Assembly (NCBI GenBank): GCA_030607655.1
Contig: JAUWJN010000035.1
Coordinates: forward strand, 1-12,729
Reading direction: 5' to 3'
DNA length: 12,729 nucleotides
Origin: a bacterium
GTDB taxonomy: Bacteria; Armatimonadota; Zipacnadia; Zipacnadales; Zipacnadaceae
The notes under the pieces were generated by a model that saw only the letters and a program-made list of their open reading frames with translations, did not search any database and had not been told where the DNA came from. This document shows positions 1-6,486 of this stretch, piece after piece (positions within the stretch are counted from its first letter, which is position 1; each line of letters starts with the position of its first letter). Made by a program: the position numbers and the translations under genes.

Positions 1-58
1 AACCCGGTATGATTCTGCCCAGCATCCGGATAAGTCAGATTCAGGTGGCCGGGGGCGG

Positions 59-853
59 CTAGCCGGCCGGCCACAAGAATATCACCGCCGCCACTATCGT
101 ACCTACTAGTGCGCCGATGATCACCTCTGCCGGAGAGTGTATCCGCGCCTGCATGCGACTCTGAGACACCAACAGGGCCAACGCTAGCGCCAGGGCACTT
201 ATGGCTATATCACGCGTCAGGATGACGATACTGGTAGCCACCAGGAATCCTACGGCAGTGTGGCCCGAGACTACCCCGCCGCGCAAGAAAGTTCCCCGGC
301 CGGTTCTCTTCTTTATTCCGGCAATAATCAGGGCCACCACTACGCCACCGATAATTACTAGCTGAATGGCACCTAAATGAGGGCGAGGCGGGAGGGCAGA
401 TAGTCCTCCTAAGATCGCCACCAGCCGCTTATTACCCACGAACACTATTGCCGCCACCGCCAGGGCGTATAAGCTGGCAATGAGAACCGTACCGGCGGCG
501 ACATCCTTTATCACTTTAGCTTTCGGATTATAGGTATCAACAAGCAGGTCCATAGATGCTTCCACGGTGGTATTAAACATTTCAGTAATCAATACCAGCG
601 CCATAGCAAATAACAAATGGAGCCAGTCGCTGCCCGATACGCCCAATCCCCACGCGGCGGCTAGCACCAGGCCAATAATGATCAAGTGGGTGCGCATATG
701 CCGTTGGGTAGATAGTACAAACATTACGCCCTCCCAGGCGAAGCGGAAGCTACGGGAGACCGATTTAGGCTCCTGGGGAGGCGAGATACGTGGCTCATCA
801 TTTGCTGTCTGTACCGGATAACTTGGCTTCATTTCGCGGGTGGCATCCTTCAT
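59..853 (-). CDS. Fused diacylglycerol/undecaprenol kinase (DgkA family) and PAP2 phosphatase
   Basis: A 264-residue membrane protein with two domains. Residues about 31-140 match the small trimeric DgkA/undecaprenol kinase family: an SFRFAWEG start, a TEMFNTTVEASMDLL helix containing E98, and an AKVIKDVAAG segment. Residues about 145-264 form a PAP2-like membrane domain with SGHTA (196-200) and SRMQARIHSPAE (232-243). The expected proline before SGH is Val, and the Asp after the catalytic His is Glu. Known family roles suggest phosphorylation of undecaprenol and dephosphorylation of a polyprenyl or lipid phosphate at the cytoplasmic membrane, which would serve lipid-carrier recycling; the substrate is inferred. 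I chose the ATG at 853 because it overlaps the ybeY stop as TGATG, so translation is probably coupled. The open frame runs upstream to 997 but that stretch lies inside ybeY. A second Met at 832 is possible. No clear Shine-Dalgarno sequence is visible. Confidence 0.87.
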   Translation of the reverse strand: MKDATREMKPSYPVQTANDEPRISPPQEPKSVSRSFRFAWEGVMFVLSTQRHMRTHLIIIGLVLAAAWGLGVSGSDWLHLLFAMALVLITEMFNTTVEASMDLLVDTYNPKAKVIKDVAAGTVLIASLYALAVAAIVFVGNKRLVAILGGLSALPPRPHLGAIQLVIIGGVVVALIIAGIKKRTGRGTFLRGGVVSGHTAVGFLVATSIVILTRDIAISALALALALLVSQSRMQARIHSPAEVIIGALVGTIVAAVIFLWPAG

Positions 854-1293
854 CAAGAGAAACTGTGGGTTCTGACTGGTGATGGACAGATAGCATCGGC
901 GATTTGTATCTGTAGTCGGTTCATCTCGGCCTGCCCTCTCTCCGAGGCATCGTCGTAGCCCAGCAGATGCAACAGTCCGTGGATTGCCAGGATGCACAAC
1001 TCTCGGGAAAGGCTGTGACCTTGCTGTTGCGCCTGCCGGGCAGCGGTTTCGGCCGAGATTACTACCTCCCCGGCCGATTCTTCTTCCTCCTCCGCGGCGA
1101 AGGCCATAACGTCAGTAGGTTCCGCCCGGCCGAGAAACTGCTGATTTAACTCCGAGATACGGGCATCGTCCACGAGCACCAGACTTAGCGTTTGCAAGTC
1201 CCCATCTGCTGTTTGTACAGTTGCTTGTACTGCACGCCTGAGTAGTTCAATATTGACGGCTCTATCCTGCAAGTTCTTTGTCTCTATTTTCAT
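853..1293 (-). CDS. ybeY: Endoribonuclease YbeY (rRNA maturation factor)
   Basis: A 146-residue protein of normal YbeY length. YbeY is a single-strand metal-dependent endonuclease that acts in 16S rRNA 3'-end maturation and ribosome quality control in the cytoplasm. The family core is present: TDVMAFA (60-66) in place of the usual TDVLSFP, GEVVIS (75-80), and the zinc segment HGLLHLLGYDD (105-115). The usual ligand pattern is H-x3-H-x5-H. Here H105 and H109 are kept but the third ligand position is D115 (codon GAC). The start is uncertain: ATG at 1293 gives MKIETKNLQ, the typical N-terminus, while an in-frame GTG at 1308 would add five residues. Neither has a clear Shine-Dalgarno sequence. 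The gene lies between the 7TM-HD gene upstream and the kinase-PAP2 fusion downstream, a conserved order in Firmicutes-like genomes. Confidence 0.9.
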   Translation of the reverse strand: MKIETKNLQDRAVNIELLRRAVQATVQTADGDLQTLSLVLVDDARISELNQQFLGRAEPTDVMAFAAEEEEESAGEVVISAETAARQAQQQGHSLSRELCILAIHGLLHLLGYDDASERGQAEMNRLQIQIADAICPSPVRTHSFS

Positions 1294-1354
1294 ATTATGG
1301 CTGACCACATCATAAGTACGCGCAGTCCCGCGCGGCTATTCTCGGCAGTAGGTT

Positions 1355-3595
1355 CTAGCTTTGCTGCCCGTCCTCGTCGGTGGCACTTGCCGCAGGCTGA
1401 TGATTATTCTTTGTACGGCTGACCGTCTCAGTGGCGGGCAGAGAGGGTTGGTAGGTCTTAGCTAGCTTTTCCGCTTCTTCGCGTAACTGGTCAGGATATT
1501 TGACGCGGTGGTGGAACATACTGGTAAGAGTAGCCACAAAGCTCTGCTTTATCACATTGACATCAGCATAGGTCAGCGGGCATTCATCCAGTTGCCCGTC
1601 CTGAATCTTGACAGCCACTAAATTGTCTACTAAGCTCTCTATCTTGCTGGGAGAAGGGGCATCAAGAGTGCGAGCGGCGGCCTCTACCACATCGGCCAGC
1701 ATTATAATAGCATTCTCGCGGGTCTGAGGTTTAGGCCCCGGATACCGGAAGGCCTCTTCGGAGACCTGTTCGTCATCTTCAGCTTCCTCCACCGCCTTTT
1801 CATAGAAATACGGCGTCAGGGAGGTGCCGTGATGCTCAGGGATAGCACTAGCCACGGCGGGGGGCAATCCGAGTTTATCCGCTATCTCCATGCCATCCTT
1901 AGCGTGGGCGATAACCACCAAGGCACTCATATGGGGAGTGAGTTTATCGTGGGGGTTCTCGCCGCCGAGCTGATTTTCTACAAAAAAGTAGGGCCGCTTA
2001 ATCTTGCCGATGTCGTGATACATAGCGGCGGTGCGGGCTAGCAGGGCATTAGCACCGATGGCCTCGGCGGCCTGTTCGGCCAGATTGCCTACCATAATGG
2101 AATGTTGGTATGAGCCGGCGGCTTCGCGCAGTAGCCGCCGGAGGATAGGTTGGTTGGGGTTACCCAGTTCCATAAGCTGCAAGTCGGGGAGTAGGCCTAG
2201 CGGGCGCTCAACGACCATAGTCGCCCCCACCGCCAACAGGGCTGCCGCTGCGCCGCCAGTGCCACCGGCTAGCATCAACTCCCAGGAGATATCCAGTCCG
2301 AAGGCCCCAGCCCCAGCCAGCAGCAGCAGCGAATTAGTCACGGCCAACACGGCAGCCGCCCGGGCAATAGTACGGCTCCAGCTTCCCCGAATGGTAATGA
2401 CGAACGAAGCTACCAGGCAACATATGATGGTGACTACCACCAAGCGGACGTCGCTCCCCGGGGTTACCAGGCCGACAAGTAGTCCCAGGGTGGCGGAGGT
2501 GGCTACTGCTATGGCCGCCTGGGTGGTGAGGGCCACGAGCATGCAGGTAGCACAGGCAGTCGTCAGAACTATCGCCTCAAAGTATGCTGAATGCTGGCTA
2601 ATGCGAAAAACGACCGCCGCGATGACCACCACTATGCTTAACAGGAATAGTTGCCAGAAGTTCAGGTAGATCTCCCGATAGAAGCGCGCGGTAAAGACCC
2701 ATACTGCCAGTATAATCAAAGCCAGTAGTACCAACATAGCCAGGGCCTGAGTATAATCAATCACCGGATTCATAAGGCCCAGAGCTGTGAACATATCAAT
2801 ATGACGAAGGGTGACTGTTTCTCCGGCCTTGATGACAACGTCTCCGGTATGGATAGTACCCGTGACGTCGGCCACGACTTGGCGGGCCTTTTCTCGGTTG
2901 CTTTCGGTTTCATCGGCATCCAGCAGGCGATTGGGTTTGATGGTCGCGTGGGCAATCTCGGTGACCATAGCCCGGTACTTCGGGGTAAGACTTAGCTGTT
3001 GGACCTGGTTAGTGATTTCCTGTTGGGCCTTCTCTACATCGTCATGTTGGTTGCGTATCGGCTGCTGCATCTGGCGGTCAGCCACTTCCTTAGTTGCTTC
3101 CTGTATTTGGCCCAACGTCGCGGGCAGGCTGTCGACCAGCAGGCGCAGGGTAGTATTGCTCAGCTCGATAGCCAGACGACTCTGCAAGGCTTGAAGCTTA
3201 TCAATGGTCTGGGGCAACGAACTATCTTCTCTGATTTCAGCGGCCTGGGCAAAGATGTGGCTGATGGCCGTGGTGACCTCCCGCGGGGCCTCCGGATCGG
3301 TGCGAAATACGGGCTCGACTTTGTCGGCCGCTTCCTGGCGTAGCTCCTCGGTTTGTTGGGTATCTACATAGACGGTACTGCGGGGGGCGATAATGGTTCG
3401 GCTAGCTTCGTGGCCCGCCGACCAATCCACCTTCTGGGGCATCACCCGCGCCAACAGAGAGATGAACAACAGGCTGATAGTAAGAGCCGCCAGCAAGACG
3501 CGGGATAGGGATACCTTACTCAAATCCCAACCCAATATGGCAAATGAGGAGTTGCTGTTACCCTTTTTATTGGCCTTATTCAATCCCCGCACCAT
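1355..3595 (-). CDS. pgpH: 7TM-HD family cyclic-di-AMP phosphodiesterase (PgpH/YqfF type)
   Basis: A 746-residue membrane protein with the family's usual length and layout. An N-terminal membrane segment (about 32-50) is followed by an extracytoplasmic 7TMR-HDED domain (about 55-270), a multi-pass 7TM region (about 277-475) and a cytoplasmic HD domain (about 485-690). HD-domain metal ligands are visible: YQHS (H498), YHDIGK (H527, D528), then LTPHMS and an EHHG motif further on. PgpH/YqfF proteins hydrolyse the second messenger c-di-AMP to pApA; that activity is taken from the family. The C-terminal tail after about 700 is polar and probably disordered. The ATG at 3595 has a GGAG Shine-Dalgarno sequence at 3605-3608 (9-base spacing) and lies 20 bases after the phoH stop, so the two genes are probably co-transcribed. 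Confidence 0.94.
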   Translation of the reverse strand: MVRGLNKANKKGNSNSSFAILGWDLSKVSLSRVLLAALTISLLFISLLARVMPQKVDWSAGHEASRTIIAPRSTVYVDTQQTEELRQEAADKVEPVFRTDPEAPREVTTAISHIFAQAAEIREDSSLPQTIDKLQALQSRLAIELSNTTLRLLVDSLPATLGQIQEATKEVADRQMQQPIRNQHDDVEKAQQEITNQVQQLSLTPKYRAMVTEIAHATIKPNRLLDADETESNREKARQVVADVTGTIHTGDVVIKAGETVTLRHIDMFTALGLMNPVIDYTQALAMLVLLALIILAVWVFTARFYREIYLNFWQLFLLSIVVVIAAVVFRISQHSAYFEAIVLTTACATCMLVALTTQAAIAVATSATLGLLVGLVTPGSDVRLVVVTIICCLVASFVITIRGSWSRTIARAAAVLAVTNSLLLLAGAGAFGLDISWELMLAGGTGGAAAALLAVGATMVVERPLGLLPDLQLMELGNPNQPILRRLLREAAGSYQHSIMVGNLAEQAAEAIGANALLARTAAMYHDIGKIKRPYFFVENQLGGENPHDKLTPHMSALVVIAHAKDGMEIADKLGLPPAVASAIPEHHGTSLTPYFYEKAVEEAEDDEQVSEEAFRYPGPKPQTRENAIIMLADVVEAAARTLDAPSPSKIESLVDNLVAVKIQDGQLDECPLTYADVNVIKQSFVATLTSMFHHRVKYPDQLREEAEKLAKTYQPSLPATETVSRTKNNHQPAASATDEDGQQS

Positions 3596-3604
3596 TTATG
3601 GTAT

Positions 3605-3608
3605 CTCC
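3605..3608 (-). promoter_or_regulatory. Ribosome binding site of the 7TM-HD gene
   Basis: On the minus strand GGAG occurs nine bases before the ATG at 3595, within the 20-base gap after phoH. It supports that start. Confidence 0.6.
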
Positions 3609-3615
3609 ACTGGGG

Positions 3616-4647
3616 CTAAGGCTGCTCATTACTGGCACCTTCGGGGGATGACTGTTTCTCAGCCTTATCATACGCACTTACGATTCTCTGCACCAGGCTG
3701 TGACGGACTATGTCATTGCCCGTCATCCGGCAAACACGTATACCAGGGACACCCTCAAGCACCTGTATAGCATGAACTAACCCGGAGGTAGCGGTGGCGG
3801 GCAGGTCTGTCTGGGTAATATCGCCGGTGACTATCATACGAGAGCCTAGTCCCATCCTGGTCAGGGCCATCTTGGCCTGGCCCGGCGTAGTATTCTGGGC
3901 TTCATCCAGGACGATAAAGGCATCGTTGATGGTGCGGCCCCGCATATAGGCCAAGGGAACTACCTCAATGCTGCCCCGAGACAGGTGGCGATGGAAGCGG
4001 TCGGCGCCCATTATGTCATGCAGAGCATCATGCAGGGGCCGCAAATAGGGGTCTACTTTGTCCATAATGTCACCGGGCAGGAAGCCCAATTCTTCTCCTG
4101 CTTCCACCAGGGGTCGGGTCAGTACAATCCGGCTGACCCGGCCCTCACGCATCGCGCTCACCGCCATGGCCATCGCCAGATAGGTCTTGCCGGTGCCCGC
4201 CGGACCGATGCAAAAGACCACGTCACACTCCGCAATTGCCTGGACATATTCCACCTGCCCAGCCGTGCAAGGCCGAATTGGCTTGCCCCGGTGAGTAACA
4301 ATAATCGGCTCAGATAGCAAGGCTTCAGCGTCTTCGCCCGCGTCCCGCTTCGTGGCTTGCAGGGCGTAATGCACATCGGAGTCGGTCAAGCCCCGGCCCT
4401 GGCGGATCACCGCCAGGAGTTGGTTCAGCAATTGCTGAGTCGCCTGGGCAGCCTCCCCGCCGCCATATACTTGTAGCTGCTCACCGCGGGGGACAATTTC
4501 AACCCCCAGGCGCTCTTCAATGAGCCGCAGGTTTTGGTCATGGGCACCAACCAAGGGCTGCAGCTCCGCGCCGGTGCAGGACACTACGGCCGCCGGTATT
4601 TTTGACTCAGTAGCAATCGGTTCAGATTTCGTTGAAGATTCCTCCAT
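3616..4647 (-). CDS. phoH: PhoH family ATPase (PhoL/YbeZ/YqfK type)
   Basis: A 343-residue PhoH-like protein. The N-terminal part (about 20-100) resembles the small RNA-binding (KH-like) domain of YbeZ/YqfK proteins. The ATPase domain carries Walker A GPAGTGKT (148-155), the family block TRPLVEAGEELGFLPGD, KVDPYLRPLHDAL, and Walker B FIVLDEAQN with D248-E249. PhoH proteins are RNA-linked NTPases that usually neighbour ybeY and are thought to work with it in rRNA processing and RNA quality control. Here ybeY is two genes downstream in the same direction. I prefer ATG at 4647; a TTG directly before it (4650) is in frame and also possible. No Shine-Dalgarno sequence precedes either, and an AT-rich TATAAT-like stretch almost touches the start. 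The C-terminus (after about 325) is polar and likely flexible. Confidence 0.93.
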   Translation of the reverse strand: MEESSTKSEPIATESKIPAAVVSCTGAELQPLVGAHDQNLRLIEERLGVEIVPRGEQLQVYGGGEAAQATQQLLNQLLAVIRQGRGLTDSDVHYALQATKRDAGEDAEALLSEPIIVTHRGKPIRPCTAGQVEYVQAIAECDVVFCIGPAGTGKTYLAMAMAVSAMREGRVSRIVLTRPLVEAGEELGFLPGDIMDKVDPYLRPLHDALHDIMGADRFHRHLSRGSIEVVPLAYMRGRTINDAFIVLDEAQNTTPGQAKMALTRMGLGSRMIVTGDITQTDLPATATSGLVHAIQVLEGVPGIRVCRMTGNDIVRHSLVQRIVSAYDKAEKQSSPEGASNEQP

Positions 4648-4649
4648 CA

Positions 4650-4666
4650 ATTATATAATAATTTGA
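4650..4666 (-). promoter_or_regulatory. AT-rich possible -10 region directly before phoH
   Basis: In otherwise GC-rich DNA the minus strand reads TTATTATATAATTG just before the ATG at 4647. It contains TATTAT (4660-4655) and TATAAT (4655-4650). I see no good -35 hexamer at the right distance. If TATTAT is the -10, transcription would begin at about the start codon and give a leaderless message, consistent with the missing Shine-Dalgarno sequence. This is inference. Confidence 0.35.
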
Positions 4667-4733
4667 GCACCAGGCCAGAGCACTATAGACAGTCCCGCCT
4701 CTAACCATAGGGTTGCCCGTCGTAGCTTCTTCG

Positions 4734-5078
4734 CTACCCCGGCGGCCAGCCCATCGGACGGCCGCCGATGATGTGGAAGTGCAGATGGGCTACACTTTGG
4801 CCCGCATCCGGGCCGACATTAGTGACCAACCGATATCCGCCTTCGGCCAGGTCCTGCTGGCGGGCTATTTCGGCAGCTACCAGGGCTAGATGGCCCAGCA
4901 ACTCAGAGTGTTCCTCACGGGCAGCATCCAGGCTAACGATATGCTGGCGTGGTATCAGCACAATGTGAGTAGGGGCTTGCGGGTTCAGATCCCGAAAGGC
5001 TACCGCCAGCTCATCTTGATAAACTATTTCGCTGTCCACCTGCCCGTTGGCAATTTGGCAGAATATACAATCAGCCAT
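4734..5078 (-). CDS. HIT family (histidine triad) nucleotide-binding protein, HinT-like
   Basis: A 114-residue protein of typical bacterial HinT length. It has the histidine triad H98-L-H100-F-H102 in AHLHFHIIGG, with H100 as the expected nucleophile. The N-terminal CIFC (C4, C7), plus H46 in RQHIV and H98, match the zinc-binding variant of the family. Such proteins hydrolyse purine nucleoside phosphoramidates and acyl-adenylates; the physiological substrate is generally unclear. The ATG at 5078 is preceded by AGAGGTG, a good Shine-Dalgarno sequence six bases away. It lies between the MreB-like gene (70 bases upstream) and phoH (about 86 bases downstream) on the same strand. HIT genes often sit near phoH-ybeY clusters in Firmicutes-like genomes. 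Confidence 0.93.
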   Translation of the reverse strand: MADCIFCQIANGQVDSEIVYQDELAVAFRDLNPQAPTHIVLIPRQHIVSLDAAREEHSELLGHLALVAAEIARQQDLAEGGYRLVTNVGPDAGQSVAHLHFHIIGGRPMGWPPG

Positions 5079-5084
5079 CGGCTA

Positions 5085-5091
5085 CACCTCT
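5085..5091 (-). promoter_or_regulatory. Ribosome binding site of the HIT gene
   Basis: AGAGGTG on the minus strand ends six bases before the ATG at 5078. It is the clearest Shine-Dalgarno sequence in the left block and fixes the start. Confidence 0.65.
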
Positions 5092-5148
5092 GAAACAATA
5101 GATATACCAAGTTTTATTCGCATAGCCCAACCAGCCCGCCCCTGATTG

Positions 5149-6186
5149 TCATAGGGTATTTGTCCCGAACCGGCGGCCGTTTAGCGAAAGAGCTGACAGG
5201 TCATTCAGTATGGTCTCCAAGCCCAGAATAGTACAAGAAAGCGGGCTCGCGGCGACGGTTACTGGTAACTGCAGCCGCTCGCGGAATAGCTCATCCATAC
5301 CGCGCAGTAGCGTACCACCGCCGGTTAGCACCAGGCTACCGAGCTCCAACTGGCGTCGCGAGGAATCGGGAAGGTCCTCGACTATCCAAGTGAGTTCCTC
5401 TAGCAGCGGCTCCAGGGCCTGGACCAGTATCTGGGGCACCCAGTCTACGTCAATATTATAGGAGTCCACGCGTCGGTCTTCGTCAACCACAACCACGTCA
5501 TCAATGGGTACTGCTCCGGGATTGGGTGTCTGCTGCACTGAGCCGGCCTGTTGCTTGAGGTATTCAGCAGCGCTACTGGTTATGCGTAGACCTTGCTGCC
5601 GGCGGATAGCTCGGATTAACGTTTCATCCAGATTATCCCCTCCGTAGCGCACCGTTTGTCCCGCAGTGACCAGGCCACCGGAAAACAGGCCGATATCGGT
5701 AGCTCCGGCGCCCAGGTCAACTATCAAATAGCCCTCGTCAGAATGCAGCGGCAGCCCCGCCCCCAGGCCAGCGGCTAGCGGCTTCTGAACCATAGTTATC
5801 TGACCGGCACCGGCGGCGGTGAGGCTATGGCGCAGGGCCTGCAGTTCCACCCCGGTAGCCCCAGCCGGATGAGCAACCACCACCGATGGGGAAAGCAAAG
5901 GCCGATGCCCTAAGGCCTGACGGATAAAGCGACGCAGCATCGCCACCGCGGCGTCAAAATCTGCTATCATCCCGCCCCGCACTGGTCTCACTACCTTTAC
6001 CTCGGAGACACCCCGTTCCCAGAGCCGCCAGGCCTCGACGCCGACCGCCACCGGCTGGCGGCGCCCGTCGCCAAAGGCCACCATGCTGGGCTCACGAACC
6101 ACTACCCCCTGGCCCTTGAGAGCTATGTGCACATGAGCAGTGCCCAGATCAATAGCTAATTGTTCTCCCCAGGGAAACAATTGCAT
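5149..6186 (-). CDS. Divergent MreB-like actin-family protein
   Basis: A 345-residue protein of MreB length. The start MQLFPWGEQLAIDLGTAH matches the MreB N-terminus with its phosphate-1 loop. Further matches are REPSMVAF (31-38), RPVRGGMIADFD (67-78), AAGLGAGLPL (138-147), VDLGAGATD (156-164) and LTGGGTLLRGMDEL (287-300). MreB polymers guide side-wall peptidoglycan synthesis at the inner membrane face. This copy is divergent. The LIEEP block holding the catalytic Glu in MreB reads MVQKP (132-136), and phosphate loop 2 is DLGAGATD rather than DIGGGTTE. The segment after about 215 lacks the usual GRDL-x-TGLP stretch. No mreC or mreD lies alongside. I chose ATG 6186 because MreB begins there and GAGGT precedes it. 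The open frame extends to 6321, but that upstream part is leader and promoter. It may be a paralogue or a lineage-specific MreB. Confidence 0.85.
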   Translation of the reverse strand: MQLFPWGEQLAIDLGTAHVHIALKGQGVVVREPSMVAFGDGRRQPVAVGVEAWRLWERGVSEVKVVRPVRGGMIADFDAAVAMLRRFIRQALGHRPLLSPSVVVAHPAGATGVELQALRHSLTAAGAGQITMVQKPLAAGLGAGLPLHSDEGYLIVDLGAGATDIGLFSGGLVTAGQTVRYGGDNLDETLIRAIRRQQGLRITSSAAEYLKQQAGSVQQTPNPGAVPIDDVVVVDEDRRVDSYNIDVDWVPQILVQALEPLLEELTWIVEDLPDSSRRQLELGSLVLTGGGTLLRGMDELFRERLQLPVTVAASPLSCTILGLETILNDLSALSLNGRRFGTNTL

Positions 6187-6195
6187 ACTTCGGCT

Positions 6196-6200
6196 ACCTC
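6196..6200 (-). promoter_or_regulatory. Ribosome binding site of the MreB-like gene
   Basis: GAGGT on the minus strand lies nine bases before the ATG at 6186. It favours this start over the 45-residue longer reading. Confidence 0.55.
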
Positions 6201-6292
6201 GGCAGCAGTGGTAAGTGGTGTGAGGGGAGCTGCGGTTAGTGGTGCATCGCGCTACAGTAATAACTGGTATACTTATTGTTGATTGACCGTAT

Positions 6293-6321
6293 ATTGTACC
6301 ACAGGCGGGTGCAAAAGGCAA
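6293..6321 (-). promoter_or_regulatory. Possible sigma70-type promoter for the MreB-like gene
   Basis: On the minus strand the -35 is TTGCCT (6321-6316, four of six consensus bases). A 17-base spacer follows, then the -10 TACAAT (6298-6293, five of six), preceded by TGG as an extended -10. Transcription would start near 6286, giving a leader of about 100 bases. It is likely the main promoter of the left block, though this has not been tested. Confidence 0.5.
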
Positions 6322-6360
6322 CTATTCATAGAACTAATGTTGCATAAGCTCTGCCTAGGT

Positions 6361-6390
6361 TTGACAACTACCGCAGATGATTGTTATAAT
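6361..6390 (+). promoter_or_regulatory. Near-consensus sigma70-type promoter for the M24-smc unit
   Basis: A perfect -35 TTGACA (6361-6366), an 18-base spacer and a perfect -10 TATAAT (6385-6390) with a TGT extension directly before it. The predicted start is near 6397, leaving a leader of about 90 bases before the ATG at 6487. I see no clear operator or riboswitch in that leader. It stands back to back with the leftward promoter, about 40 bases apart. Confidence 0.85.
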
Positions 6391-6486
6391 GGCCAGGTCT
6401 CCTCAAAATCTCACTACCGCCACAGGAAACTCACGTTAGTCCGGCACACCAGCAACGGTAAGTCATCTCTACAATGGAAGTGATAA

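Noticed and set aside
1..25. Possible start (ATG at 25 on the minus strand) of a further gene leaving the window
   Set aside because: Only eight codons are visible (MLGRIIPG) and no ribosome binding site is clear. It would fit the operon direction, but nothing more can be supported.
854..997. The 48-residue N-terminal extension of the kinase-PAP2 frame
   Set aside because: It lies wholly within ybeY in another frame. The TGATG overlap at 853-855 and the family N-terminus favour the shorter start.
1319..1334. Hairpin CGCGC-AGTCCC-GCGCG between the 7TM-HD gene and ybeY
   Set aside because: A five-base stem in GC-rich DNA with no T-run. It could be chance, and there is no evidence that it controls ybeY.
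2031..2669. Long plus-strand open frame (212 codons) inside the 7TM-HD gene
   Set aside because: It is antisense to a clearly conserved membrane region. Its Ser/Thr/Ala-rich composition is the typical shadow of hydrophobic codons on the other strand.
4722..4737. Five-base-pair hairpin GTAGC-TTCTTC-GCTAC at the end of the HIT gene, as a terminator
   Set aside because: The stem is short and has no T-run on the minus strand; it overlaps the stop codon and is probably chance.
6187..6321. The 45-residue N-terminal extension of the MreB-like frame
   Set aside because: The MreB family begins at the ATG at 6186, which has its own ribosome binding site. The extension is low-complexity leader that also covers the leftward promoter.
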